A DNA stretch of 64,000 nucleotides from Magnolia sinica (lineage: Eukaryota > Streptophyta > Magnoliopsida > Magnoliales > Magnoliaceae). Numbering within the stretch: the first letter of the stretch is position 1; every line of letters begins with the position of its first letter. This document shows positions 21,962-33,089 of this stretch, piece by piece. The DNA is taken from contig NC_080582.1 of the NCBI RefSeq assembly GCF_029962835.1, positions 16,810,032-16,874,031 on the forward strand. The letters run 5' to 3'. The translations under genes were made by a program, and so were the position numbers. The notes under the pieces were generated by a model that searched no databases, had not been told where the DNA came from, and saw nothing but the letters and a program-made list of their open reading frames with translations.

Positions 21962-22440
21962 TGCCTCAGTGGTATACTCACAAGAGTTTTAACACGAGGT
22001 CATGGGTTCGAGTACCCATTGTGGTGTGAGTGTGTGCATGTGTAGGGTGTGAGTCAAGGTGTTCCGTAATGGTAACAGTGGTCGTAACGGCCACCACCGT
22101 TACCTTTATGATACGAGGCATAACGGTTGTTACGGTCTGTCTTTTTTATTTTTTATTTTTATTGGGAAAAACCCCCCGAAAAACCTTTATCTGCCCCGTA
22201 ATATTGATTAAAAAGTATGAAAAGCTTGTATGTCCCATAATAGACCATTACAGGGCTATTATGGCCTTTTTAGGCGATGTAACGTGGCGTTAACAACAAG
22301 TACGGGTCATTTTTTTCCATAACAATTGTTACGGTCATTACAACCCCGTAACGTGTAACGGTTGCCACCATTACCTTTACATAACGGCCTTTACGGCACA
22401 CCATGTGAGTGCATGTGTAAAATAAAAATAAATAAAGAAA
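21962..22440 (+). repeat. tRNA-like SINE split by a MITE
   Basis: TGCCTCAGTGG (about 21964) fits an A box, and GGTTCGAGTACCCAT (22006-22020) fits a B box about 35 bases on. A GT-rich body follows and continues after the insertion as GTGAGTGCATGTGTAAAATAAAAATAAATAAAG, an A-rich tail. The same family occurs at 5265-5350. Confidence 0.55.
22055..22403. mobile_element. Short hAT-like MITE inside the SINE
   Basis: This 349-bp copy starts CAAGGTGTTCCGTAA and ends TTACGGCACACCA. It is flanked by TGTGAGT on both sides (7-8 bases), consistent with a target duplication. Internal CGTAACGG palindromes match the 19309-20029 element. Confidence 0.7.
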
Positions 22441-23450
22441 AACATGTCAAAGAAGGTTGAACTCAATTTAACAGCTATAAGATCCTGCAGACAAGCGTGT
22501 CGAGCTCAATCTCGAAGGTCTTGGCCACTAGCCAATTCTATGTAGAGATATATATGTGTCATGACTATACAATACACAAGGTAGATGTCATTAACAGTAT
22601 ATTATTCATAATAAGAAAAAGGAGTATGATACTCCGCATGACTACACTATACACATTATATTGCTCAATATATCCCTACATTCAAAACAGGTTTGATCAT
22701 TCGTTGCTTGCTTTTATTTTTAATGTGGGAAATACCTTCATGAATTAGTCACTTATGGCTTCTATGGAAGCCATTTTCCACAGGACATTAAGAGAGTTGT
22801 GCAATGGTGTCATGCGATTCTCATTATGTCATGGAAGCCTTAGGTGGAAAGAAATAAGTCAATAACACAATTGTCACTGCCTCATCTGGACTGTAATTAT
22901 AGGGATGCCATCCGAGGTGAGGGGGTAAGCTGTTGTGTTATTCTGCTTCTCAAGGATTTCATTGTCCAGGCATCATTGCTGTCCATTTCACATTTGGCTG
23001 GAGTTCCAGTTGGAAGAACATCCTATTGTACTTAGGCAAACCACGCCTTCTGTCTATTTTGTACTTAAGTTCAACAGAAACAGTAGAGGGCACCTAAGAC
23101 CTGAAGCTTACAGAGGGGTTTGTGATGAAACAGATGGCCAGGCCATATGCTGGACCATTTTATTGCAGTAGATTCTTCAAGGGCAGCTACAGTAAGTTAG
23201 GGAATAATGCCATTCACACCTTTTATCATGTTTTGTCCAAATTGAAGGGGGTTTTACTAATTGTTATTTGGTGGTGCTGCAGGTGATTTGCTTATATCGT
23301 TCATGATCTTTAATCCTGTTCTGGACTTCAATATTGAATATAGTGGCTTATAAGAATGCTAATGAATTAGTTGACTGTGGCGTCTTGATGGAGTCCTTGG
23401 ACTATTGTACCTCTAATGTATCTTTAGTGCTTCTTGTATTCTGTATATGA
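22441..23450. other. RPOT intron 10 sequence, no gene recognised
   Basis: Short open frames exist around 22844-23171 but match nothing I know and show no codon pattern. No repeat boundary is evident. Confidence 0.35.
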
Positions 23451-23451
23451 A

Positions 23452-23830
23452 ATATTGAGTTTTGCCAAGGGCACATGCAATAAAGCTCATGTACACACCA
23501 CAAATGTGCTCACATGGCATATTGGTGCGAGTTAAAATCCATCCATTGGGTTGGTATGACCTTTTACATGTTCTCCCAAAAATAAAATCTGGTCCAATCA
23601 GCATGTGGGCCACAATATTGGAAACTGGTGGACTGGTTAGAACAGCCAAGTTTTTCAGCGCCATACATTTGTTTTCCAAACTGAGCCCCACCTGACGAGT
23701 GGATCAACCTGATTCTTGGGCTAGAGCATCAATATAGCGGTGCCATTCCGATGGATAGATTGGATCTCAGACCTATTGTGCCATGGTAGCACATGCATGG
23801 CGTGTGCCATGACATTTATTCCATCCAGGC
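23452..23830. repeat. Intron repeat, copy 1
   Basis: About 340 bases align in direct orientation with 24449-24780 (shared CCAAAAATAAA, TCTGGTCCA, CAGCATGTGGGCC, CCACCTGAC). The pair is probably two insertions of one MITE family in intron 10. Ends are not sharp. Confidence 0.65.
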
Positions 23831-24041
23831 ATGGGCTTAGCATAGCTCATGAAATATTTCGCTTCTTTTATTAAATATTTCATCTGGCTCAATTTCACCA
23901 TTTATGCAAAAATAAACCCTGTAAGGTTATCAGATAACAACTACCAGTCTACCACACAAAAGCTACTTTATGACATGAAGTTACCCAAAAAAAAAACACC
24001 AATCAATAACAAAAAGAAAAGGAAAAAGATGAGAGCGTTAC

Positions 24042-24091
24042 CTTGTCTCTTCCAAGCGCTGCATAGTGCTGTAAACCATTACATGAACCAT
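24042..24091 (-). CDS. RPOT: RPOT exon 10 (motif A, acceptor out of phase)
   Basis: In the conserved frame the exon reads GSCNGLQHYAALGRDK and ends at a perfect AAG|GTAACG donor. The catalytic Asp of motif A needs a G just before position 24091, but that G is the last base of the CAAG acceptor. Exon 9 ends in phase 0, so the spliced frame would be shifted by one. This may be a one-base deletion in AGG or an assembly error. Confidence 0.85.
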
Positions 24092-24448
24092 CTTGAGAAA
24101 GGAAAATCCATAGAAAAATCTTCGAAGATCACATTCCATGTTATGAGATGGTAAAACTCTGAAAGCTCATCAATGATAACTGATAGAAGCAAAAACTGGC
24201 TCTTGGTGGTGGCCCATTTTCAACAGGAACCATGTTTATAAATAAGAAAGAAAGCTCCAAAATCAATGCCGTTAGCATTTATCTTAGAGATTGCTCTGGC
24301 TTTGGTTTGACTCCATACAAGTAAAAATTCGTAAATTTAAAGGAACTTTCCTTATCACATCTATATAGGCATTCATGAACACGCCATGCGCACAATACAA
24401 GAAAGATGAAATTTCTTTAACGTTGCATGGTGCACATATCAAAGTAGA

Positions 24449-24780
24449 GCTTCGCCAAGCGCACACTCCTGTGAAATAAAGCTCATGTCCTCGTCATACA
24501 TGCACCAGCATAGCCTATAGGTGCGAGATCCAATCCATCCATCAGGTTGGTCCGACCTTCTACATGCTTTCCCAAAAATAAATCTGGTCCACTCAGCATG
24601 TGGGCCTCTATATTGGAAACAGGTGGATGGATTAGAAAAGTTTTTTATTACCGTACATTTATTTTGTAAACTGTGCTCCACCTGACCAGTGGTGCCTTTC
24701 TGATGGATGGATTGGATGTCAGACCTATCATGCCATGCTAGCACATATGTGGTCTAGATGAGTTTTATTGCACACGCTGT
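24449..24780. repeat. Intron repeat, copy 2
   Basis: Direct-orientation relative of 23452-23830, about 1 kb away and with many substitutions, so the insertions are not recent. Confidence 0.65.
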
Positions 24781-25604
24781 GGTGTCAGCAAAGCTCAGAT
24801 CATACCCTTAGCAAAGGTACCCCAATCAGTTGGCTAACTTTCAAATGCAACAACAGATTAGAAATCAGATAGTAATGACAAACACACCCTCGTAGATTCG
24901 AAGGATGGGAACAATTTTGAAGACATTCAGGGTATAAATTATTTTCCAGCATAACTCATTATGCCATGAAAAACCAGATCATGCAACAAAATCTGTATGC
25001 TGAACATCTCAGAGAATACTATTATGAAATGCAGTTCATAAAGTTCTGTAAAGTCCTGACCCTGCCAACCATACACACAAAACGTGTATCGTGAATGGAA
25101 TCATTGATCCATTGGGCAGCCATAGGAATGGGGCATTGGTTAAACATCATAGTGATTGGACAAATCTAACCATCCGATTTTGTGAGTGTTGCCTGCTTGA
25201 ATATGGACAGTTGCCCTTTTTTTCATCAACCATCATTTTAATTGGTCACCTATCCAATGGATGCTACAATCCGATTGCCCAGCCTTCTGGGCTAAGGGCC
25301 ATCCACATAGTGGCCCACCAAACCAATGGTCACAATTGCGCGTACACGTGCCTCATGGAAAACAAAGATGCTCAGGTGCACAATTCATGGAAGTTGGTGA
25401 AGCATGCTCATCATGGGAGGCCACTAGGAGGTTTAAAGTATCATCTGAAATCGGTACGTATTGCCTAACAAGTACTGTTATTGTCCATGAACAATACAGC
25501 TGTATTGGCCCGTATCGGCTTGAAACAGACCGTAGCGGTGAGCAATAGAATACGCAAAAATCAATTTTTACTCTAGCATTCCTCAACTTTCAATAAAAAA
25601 TTAC
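24781..25604. other. RPOT intron 9 sequence with MITE-like pieces
   Basis: An imperfect palindrome runs from about 25080 (ACAAAACGTGTATCGTG) to 25360 (GCGCGTACACGTGCC). A CGTATTG/GCCCGTATCGG stretch at 25440-25545 resembles the hAT-like family. No coding signal. Confidence 0.4.
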
Positions 25605-26021
25605 CTGATGGACAGGGATGCGCGAGATGGTAGTCTCTGGTGAGGTGCTCCTTAATGCTTCAGCAAGATTGATGCAGACAGCCAAGCACTGAAATGGATC
25701 CTCAGCACCCAGCCACCACCGCCTACCTTCAAGTGGCCTGTCTGCAGAATCGAATATATCATCCAAGTGATTCTCCGTAAATGCTGTCCGGCCTTCGTAA
25801 GATAACTTGTCCACACCACCAGCATATAAATTTGCTAGATGTATCTTCAACCAACGTAAGCCCGACTTCCCCAATGGGCGTCCCTCTGCGAACTCAAGGA
25901 CACCGCGACATAGATCCGACCCGAGATGGTTTAAATGTGGATGCATTGGATATGCACGGCCTCGGAAATCCAGGTTGTGAGGGTAAAAGAAGCCCTCTTC
26001 ATCCTTCATTTTTTGGGCTAC
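25605..26021 (-). CDS. RPOT: RPOT exon 9
   Basis: This 417-nt, 139-codon exon runs from a GGAACAG acceptor to a CATCAG|GTAATT donor. It encodes [20 protein letters not shown], then [71 protein letters not shown] and ends in SRIPVHQ. It is the fingers/palm entry region of the T7-like polymerase and the most conserved part seen here. No stop or frameshift is present. Confidence 0.96.
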
Positions 26022-26109
26022 CTGTTCCCAACTACAGTCAGTATGCAATCCGCTCAGCCCTTTATGGGCGCAGAACCTGGCAATGAACATAGATGAAGAA
26101 ACTTCTTAC

Positions 26110-26241
26110 GGCAAGTTTAAGTTCTATGTCACACTGCTGAGAATGCCTTTCACTATTTTCCTTCTTCGCTGCTCTAAGTTGCCACTTCCACTTCCTGATT
26201 TCAGCTTCATCTTCTGTTTCTGGCTGCTCTGGCAGAGGAAC
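26110..26241 (-). CDS. RPOT: RPOT exon 8
   Basis: This 44-codon exon has a TTGTAG acceptor and a GCC|GTAAGA donor. It reads VPLPEQPETEDEAEIRKW and ERHSQQCDIELKLA, matching the linker before the YPHN block in plant RPOT. It is separated from exon 9 by an 88-bp intron. Phase 0 at both ends. Confidence 0.92.
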
Positions 26242-26319
26242 CTACAAGGCATAAAATGAATGAAAACATTGTGAAGTTCTTTCAGATAAGTGGGTCAGCT
26301 CATGCACTAGTGAGGTCTA

Positions 26320-26480
26320 ATCATGTTTTTAATATTACAGTATGGACATATCAACCCATTACGTAACGCTATGTCACTATCAGTCACCAGTTACACTTTA
26401 CAGGGGTGAATTGTGACCTTTGCCAAGACACCGATACAGGGGTGTTACAGTCGATATGGCTGTAAAGGCCCCATTTTGAT
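26320..26480. repeat. Possible old hAT-like MITE remnant
   Basis: CATTACGTAACGC, CAGTTACACTTTACAGG and CCGATACAGGGG resemble the CGTAACGG family, but no ends or target duplication can be defined. Confidence 0.3.
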
Positions 26481-26975
26481 AATTTTATTTCCAAATTTTC
26501 TCATAGTTTTGCATTTCTTCATTTCAACTATGAAGTAAGCTTTAGAAACTAATTTTTGACTCGATACAAGCCAATTTTGAGGATCAAAACATAAGATTGA
26601 GAGGCACTTGACGAATCAAAGGGGAATGGACCATTTTGGAAAATATCTAAAGCAGCAAACCATCATTTTTTTGGTTTTATTTTTTTGGTCTTCTTTTTGT
26701 TGTATTCATACATAATGGGCCCTAAATCATGCTTGATTTTTGTTTGATTAGGACCTATTTGGTTGACTTTCAGCAGATCAAGCTGACAAACAACATTTTT
26801 TTTCAAGATTTTTTTATCAAAGCTGACAAACAATATTCTCATCAAAGAATGGTCAGATACACCATTGAATACATGTTAAAAATAAAAATAAAAAATGACA
26901 AAATGACCAAAAAAAAAGATGAAGAAATAAAGATTCCAATGTCTTCCATTTTTTCCTATTTTCCCATAACTTTTT

Positions 26976-26977
<2 letters not shown>

Positions 26978-27012
<35 letters not shown>

Positions 27013-27021
27013 ATAACTTTT

Positions 27022-27080
<59 letters not shown>
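26978..27080. repeat. (TA)n microsatellite, two blocks
   Basis: Two long TA runs (about 26978-27009 and 27025-27080) are separated by CCCATAACTTTTCA, which also precedes the first run, so one unit appears duplicated. Confidence 0.9.
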
Positions 27081-27081
<1 letters not shown>

Positions 27082-27478
27082 TAAAAAAATTGGGCCGTAA
27101 CCCTATATTGCATCAATTTTGGGCTCTACCAATACACCCACCATATCATTATTCAAAACTTTGGGTCTAATTGATCTAAAATATATAATTTTAAAGAGGA
27201 ATTCTCGGGTCTGATGGATAAGGATGTGAAGTGGCCTGATTGAAGGCAGCCCTCATCCACATCGGGACCCATCAACAGATCCATGGTCTGGATCACCAAA
27301 CCATGTGCCCGCTTATATGAAATGCTGCATCAGGACACTTCAATTTCTTTTATATGTGAACCAATAATTTCTCATATTTAATAAACAGTAACAGGGAAGA
27401 ATTTCCAAAGTGTAGTTGGAAAATCATCAAAGGCAATCATGTTATTTGAAAGCTATTACTGGGAAAAGCTTGACTTAC

Positions 27479-27592
27479 ATCTTCGCAGTCAACCAAGCAA
27501 GCAAGATGGCCTCCACTAGCCCATATTCTGTCTACGACACTAAGTACTCTTTTATTAACCCTCCATTTTGTATTCCCAAGTGTATCCAGGGC
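27479..27592 (-). CDS. RPOT: RPOT exon 7
   Basis: The 38-codon exon starts after a TCCAG acceptor and ends at GAT|GTAAGT. It reads [20 protein letters not shown] and [18 protein letters not shown], a region conserved in all plant RPOT proteins. It joins exon 6 in phase across a 15.7-kb intron. Reading frame intact. Confidence 0.94.
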
Positions 27593-27846
27593 CTGGACAG
27601 CATATTCGCAAAACCACTTAAGGACTAGTCAAAGAGATTAAGAATATAAAACAGAAATATTTCAGGAAGAAAAAAAAAAAACATATCGGCTTCACGGAGG
27701 CCAACAAAACTATGTTTCATCCAATTTCATTCAAAACTTTGTTCTAACCTCCCAAAATTTTATTGATTCAAGCAGCATAGACATGCAACTCATTAAGAAA
27801 ACCATGCCATGAAGATTGGTTTTTTTAAAACTGTCAGACAGCAGTA

Positions 27847-28191
27847 ATGAAGGATACAGAAGTCTCGGTTGAGAGAGAGGTCAGGGTAGCAGAGATTCCA
27901 GAGCTGAGACATCAGCAGAACAGAAAGACCTCAATGGCGCAAGGAATGCAGCAGATCAAACTCAGAACATTAGAGATTGCCATATTGGAAGGGGTTACGT
28001 TCAGAGATAGACCAGAAGATTATGTAGCCCTTTTCAAATTTGTAGAGGAAAGTGGTAGGGAGGTGATTCAAAATCAGAGCCAAACCACTATCAGTCAGAT
28101 AACATCTGGGGACGATAGTAGAGAGGATGATGTTATTGAAGACATGAATGGGCCTGAAAGGGATCAACAGGGCTTAGTCAGAGGTCAATGA
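27847..28191 (+). pseudogene. LINE ORF1 end, overlapping ORF2 start
   Basis: This 114-codon open frame is Glu/Gln rich and ends TGA inside the sequence AATGAAGA, so the ORF2 ATG (28188) overlaps the stop. No domain is recognised. The arrangement is the same as at 1185 in the first LINE. Confidence 0.55.
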
Positions 28192-29120
28192 AGATAATGA
28201 GCTAGAACGTTAGGGGTCTGGGATGTCCACAAAAGTGTGGTCAGACTAAGGATTTCGCAAAAGAAATAAAGTTCAGTTAGCGATATTTCAGGAGACTAAA
28301 TTAATAGGCATAGATCGTGAGGTGATCAAATAATATGGTGGGGACAGCAAAGCGAATGGGTACCGGCAGATGCAGTAGGATCAGCCAGCGGTATTCTCGT
28401 AGTTTGGAATTCGGCGATATGGTCTAAAGAAGACAGCTGTATAGGTGATTTTTCGGCGTCAATATGATTTAAGGACATATCATGATGCAGGACAATTAAC
28501 CACTTGCTCTAAAAGCTCGAACTGTTAAAGTATGGCGAATTAATCCCTTTATCTCATAGCCCAGGCCCCACATCGCATGGGTTAGGATCTCGGCCGAACC
28601 CCCTTCGTGGGCCCCAAATCACATGGGCCGCCCACCCCGAGCGTGTCCCCGCATCCCACGGGCTACCTCACTCTAGCCCGGTGTGAAATGCGCATTAATC
28701 ACCCCTGGTGAGGAGTCTCGAACACGAGATCTCCCCCGTGGGCCCTAAATTACATGGGTCACCCACCCCAAGTGTGTCCCCGCATCCCACGGGCTACTCC
28801 ACTCGAGCCCAGTGTGAAAATGCCCCTGCATTATATCATCAGGTTTCTAGGTGGTGTATGGCCGTGTAAACAAAATCTTCAAGACAAGTTCTAGTTGGAA
28901 TTGGACAGAAGTAGAAGTAGATGGGATCTACCGTGGTGTGTGGGTGGGGATTTCAATGTCGTAAGATTTCTGCATGAAAAATCAAATGAGGGACGGATCG
29001 CTAAAAGCATGAAAATTTTCTCAGATTGGATTTTTAGAAATGGGATGCTGGATCTTCCTATGGGAATGGGCTGAAAAATTTTTGTTGATCAATCAAAGAG
29101 GGCTTCCTAGGCCTATTTCG
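28188..29120 (+). pseudogene. LINE endonuclease, split by a MITE
   Basis: It starts MKIMS, then a stop in place of Trp, then NVRGLG. AIFQETKL and SGILVVWN follow. After the 347-bp insertion the frame gives the GDFN box near 28950. Further stops show decay. Confidence 0.75.
28486..28832. mobile_element. 347-bp MITE with internal duplication
   Basis: The insert has ends TGCAGGAC and CCCCTGCATT (inverted) and a 9-bp duplication ATATCATGA/ATATCATCA (28477-28485 and 28833-28841), which fits a Mutator-like origin. A segment of roughly 110 bp (CCCACCCCGAGCGTGTCCCC to GCCCGGTGTGAAA) is present twice in tandem. A reverse-orientation relative with a single unit lies at 47646-47862. Confidence 0.75.
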
Positions 29121-29520
29121 GATCATTGTCCGGTGTTGTTGGAATAGGACGAGGAAGATTGGGGCCCGTGTCCTTTCAGATTTGAGCTTGAATGGCTACA
29201 GATTGAAGGTTTTGTGGAGAAGGTTGTGAACTGGTGGTCGTCTTTTTCAGTTCAAGCCTTCAAGGGGGCGCAGGTTTCACCTTGTTTAAGAAACTAAAGA
29301 ATCTGAAAAAGGAAATGTGTGGGTGGAAAAAGGATTTCTTGTAGGCTAGGGAGGAGGAGACCTCTAATATCCTTCAACAAATACAACATGTGGATTCCAA
29401 AGAGGACGTGGTGGAATTATCAGAAGAGGAAAAAGCATGGTGCGAGGTATATCAGGCTAAGTACAATGCTCAATTAAGGGAAGAAGAAATCAAATGGCGA
29501 CAAAGATCAAGAGCACTATA

Positions 29521-29744
29521 TATAGAGAATGCTAGTGTATTGTGTATGTGGTTAGTGGCCCCTTTTAGTGTAAGTGCATGTGCACACTTCCCTCTTCTCC
29601 TGCGGTGTACTATATGCTTTATTATAATAAAATATTGTGTTAGGGCAAGCAAGCCTAACACAACATCTCTCCCAAACTCTCCTTCTTCTTCTCTCTCAAT
29701 ATTCTCCTCTCTTCTTCACATTATCATCATCGAATCATTCTCTA
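29521..29744 (+). repeat. Copia 1, 5' LTR
   Basis: The sequence TATAGAGAATGCTAGTG...CATTCTCTA contains a TTATAATAAAATATTG stretch that may serve as poly(A) signal. It differs from the 3' LTR at roughly ten positions by eye. Confidence 0.88.
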
Positions 29745-30331
29745 CTTGGTATCAGAGTATAGATCCAGGCATTCCGCATCCAATAAATTGAGAGGCGACA
29801 CGTCACCTTGCTAACGTCAGCAGTCGTACGGCTGACGTCAGCGTTGTACGGATACATGGACTCCGTTTGAGTTAAAAGTTTAGGGGTTTGATAGATCTTG
29901 ATTTTAGAAGATTTGTCAGGATTTTTTTAGAATTTATTGGACCTCCTTTCATGGTATTTTGGGCGAAATAGAGAAATTCGAAAATCGAGCCCATCTTCCG
30001 TTTTTCTTCGATATACCTCAAATCGGTAAGCTTTTCTTTGATTTCTTTGCTTGAGATGGACTGAAAACTTCCTCCCAAGCTACCCATGGTGGATTTTTTA
30101 CTTAAGATCAATGTTTGAGAGGTTTTTAACCTCAAACGGACGTGCGGCTGGGCCGCTTTTCACTCAGTTGGGCCTTTTTTTACTGTGTTTCATGGTATTT
30201 TGGATGATTGATATTTGTTTGAGGTTTATCTCTTATTATCTTGAAGGATTGAGTGAGATAGAGTTATTTGAATCAATCTTTCTTGCCGTAGGGGCTCTTT
30301 TGGCATAGGCTTATCTCTCTTGGACTCTCCT

Positions 30332-31500
30332 ATGGCTGACAGAGGGCCCCCATCTCTTGGCATAGGGTCTCTTGAATCCAACCCCTTACAGATTAGCTCC
30401 ACTAAGTTGAATGGTGACAGCTATCTTCAATGGGCACAATCTGTAAAAGTATTTTTAAGAGGCCGTGACAAGTTGTCGTATATTTTGGATGATCCCCCAA
30501 GCTCTATAGATGTTACCTACAAGTCTTAGACAAAGGAGAATTATCAAGTTATTACATGGTTGTTGAATAGTATGGATTCCTCGATTAGCCACTCAATGAT
30601 ATTTTTATCCTCGACTAAAGGCATTTGGGATACGCTTCATGATATGTTCTCGGAATGTCAAAATTTTTCGCGGGTATTCCAGCTTATTCAAGAAACTGCT
30701 CGGTTCCAACAAAACTCCAGATCCTTAAAAGATTACTATTCGACGCTTCGGAGTATGTGGGATGAGTTGGATATGTATCAACCTCTTCCTTCCAAATGTA
30801 AAGAGGATCATGAACATGCTCATAAGCAACGGGATGATACTCGTATCATGCAGTTCCTAGCTAGGTTGAGTTCTGATTATCTTCATGTTTGAGATCAGGT
30901 TGTTATGCAGGATCCTCTTCCCCCATTGATGACAGTCTATGCCTTGTGTTAGCGTGCTACTATCTCTACTCTTCCTTCTCATTCATTTGTGCCACCCGAG
31001 CATTCCGCACATCTTACTGGCGACTAGTCCTCTCTTAGTCTTCGAGTACCATCCTTGAGTTCAAGGCGCATTTCTGATTTTGGTGGTTGTGGTAGAGGCC
31101 GCGAGGGAGATCGCAGTCGTGGCGGCCGTAGTCTTCGTGGTCGTGGTCGACGTAGATGAGGACGTGATGGTTCCCGCATTTGTTCACATTGTGGTGAAAC
31201 TAATCACACTGTTGATTATTGCTAGCAGATACATGGTCGTCCTACGTATGTCGCTGCTTCTATTGCATCCACTGTTGCTTCTGAGACACAATCTTCCACC
31301 CCGACAGCTGAGCAGTCTACTTCAGGGGAGTCTCTTATCATTTCTCAGGCTGCATATGATGCCCTTATGCGGCTTCCCATTCGCGATATTCCTGAGCCTT
31401 CTCACGCAACTTCGGCCCAATCAGGTACTGCCCTTCTTGCGACATCCTCTCCTACCTCCTGGGTCATCGACTCTAGAGCTTCCTCTCATATGACTGGTTA
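30332..31500 (+). pseudogene. Copia 1 gag and start of protease
   Basis: Frame 30320-30529, a stop, then 30560-30892 give NPLQISSTKLNGDSYLQWAQ and LKDYYSTLRSMWDELDMYQP, the usual copia gag signatures. A glycine/arginine-rich stretch and a zinc knuckle CSHCGETNHTVDYC follow at about 31175-31225. The protease start (WVIDSRASSHMTG) is at about 31460, with Gly changed to Arg in DSGAS. Several stops are present. Confidence 0.8.
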
Positions 31501-31839
31501 AGTTTAAATTCTTTTCTTCTTATTCTCTTTCTCCTCACACTCAGTATGTCACAATCGCAGATGGAATCTAATCTCCCATCTCTGGGATTGGTTCCGTCCC
31601 TCTCTCTTCTTCCTTGTCTGTCCTGAGTCTTGCATGTGCCTCGTTTTCCATTAAACTTATTGGTTGTTAGCTCTCTTACTAAATCATTCAATTGTTCCAT
31701 TACCTTCTTCCCTTCTTATTGTTTGTTTCAGGACCTACAGACAAAGAGAGTGATTGGTGGGGGGCATAAGCGAGGAGGCGTTTAACTTCTCGATGATACA
31801 CTCATTGCTGCTTCTAGTACCCTTTCTCTAGATCAAGAG

Positions 31840-32980
31840 TCCATGACTCGGTTGCATTGCCGCTTAAGCCACCCATCCATAGCTAGATTGAGACTTTTGT
31901 TTCCCTCATTTTCTGTCACTAAACCATTATGTTGTGATATTTGTGAATTGTCTAAACATTATCGTGCTATGTTTCCTCCTAGCTTTTCTGAGAGGAAATC
32001 TCAACCTTTTCTTCTGGTTCACTCGGATGTCTAGGGACCAGCTCCGGTTACCTCGACTTTTGAATTTAAATATTTTGTTACCTTTGTTGATGATTATTCA
32101 CGCATGACTTCGATTTATCTTTTGAAATCTAAAAGTGAAGTGTTTGATGCGTTTAAAGTGTTTTATCATGGTGTACACTCAATTTCATTGTTCCATCAAA
32201 TCCCTCCATTCTGATAATGGGGGGGAATACATATCTACTGTCTTTCTGTCCTTCTTGCAGGAACGTGGTATTTTGTCTAGGACGTCATGTGCTCGCACAC
32301 CTCAACAAAATGGTGTTGCAGAACGAAAGAATCGTCATCTTCTTGAAGTTGCTCACACCCTTCTACTTGGTATGCATCTACCTAAACATTTTTGGGGTGA
32401 TGCTCTTCTAACTGCTACTTTTTTTTATTAATCGTATACCCTCACGTATCCTATCTTACAAATCTTCATTTACTATATTGTATCCTCATGATAATCCATT
32501 TCCTCTACCACCTAAAGTTTTTGGTTGTACATGCTTTGTTCAAATTTTGGATAGGAGTAATGATAAACTTAGCCCCAGGGCAATTAAATGTATCTTTCTA
32601 GGGTATACTTGGAGTAAGAAAGGATATAAATGCTTTGACCCATTGACTCGCAAGAAATATGTCTCTGTCGATGTAACTTTCTTTGTGGATATTTCTTTTT
32701 TCTCTGCTCCATGCCAATCCCTCTGTGATCCTCTTGCGAGTCGAGAAGAGTATGACTCTTATCCTCTTTCCAATAGTGATCATGGGAAAACTCCTCTCCC
32801 CTATATTCAGCATCCTATTGGTGATATGGGTGAGCCTAAGCCTCTGCGAGTGTATCATCGTCGAGATAAATCTTCACACGCTCAGCCATCCACCCTTCCG
32901 CTCACTTTGGATGTTGGCTCAAGTGACTCTCCTACCTCGAGTTTAGATCTTCCCATTGCCTTGCGCAAAGGGTCACGATC
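31840..32980 (+). pseudogene. Copia 1 integrase
   Basis: The pieces read HCRLSHPSIARLR with CDICELSKH (zinc region, about 31855-31960), FVTFVDDYSRM (32070-32105), SDNGGEY (32205-32230) and TPQQNGVAERKNRHLLEV (32300-32350), then VFGCTCFVQ and FLGY after a frameshift near 32430. The three catalytic acidic residues can be located, but the frame is broken near 32030, 32160 and 32430. Confidence 0.85.
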
Positions 32981-33089
32981 TTGTACTCAACACCCCATTA
33001 GTAATTTTGTTTCATATGATCATCTTTCACCGTCTTTTCAGTCGTTTGCAGCTTCTCTTTCATCACAGACTATTCCTAGATCTCTCTCA

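Noticed and set aside
22844..23171. Overlapping open frames in intron 10 that could be a host gene
   Set aside because: No recognisable domain in any frame and no splice pattern; left as unassigned.
28730..28760. tRNA-like B box (reverse strand GTTCGAGACTC)
   Set aside because: No A box at the right distance and no cloverleaf; it lies in a TIR-bounded element, so no tRNA gene is called.
31080..31493. 137-codon Val/Leu-rich frame resembling a membrane protein
   Set aside because: It is a shifted frame of the glycine/arginine-rich gag region and zinc knuckle of copia 1.
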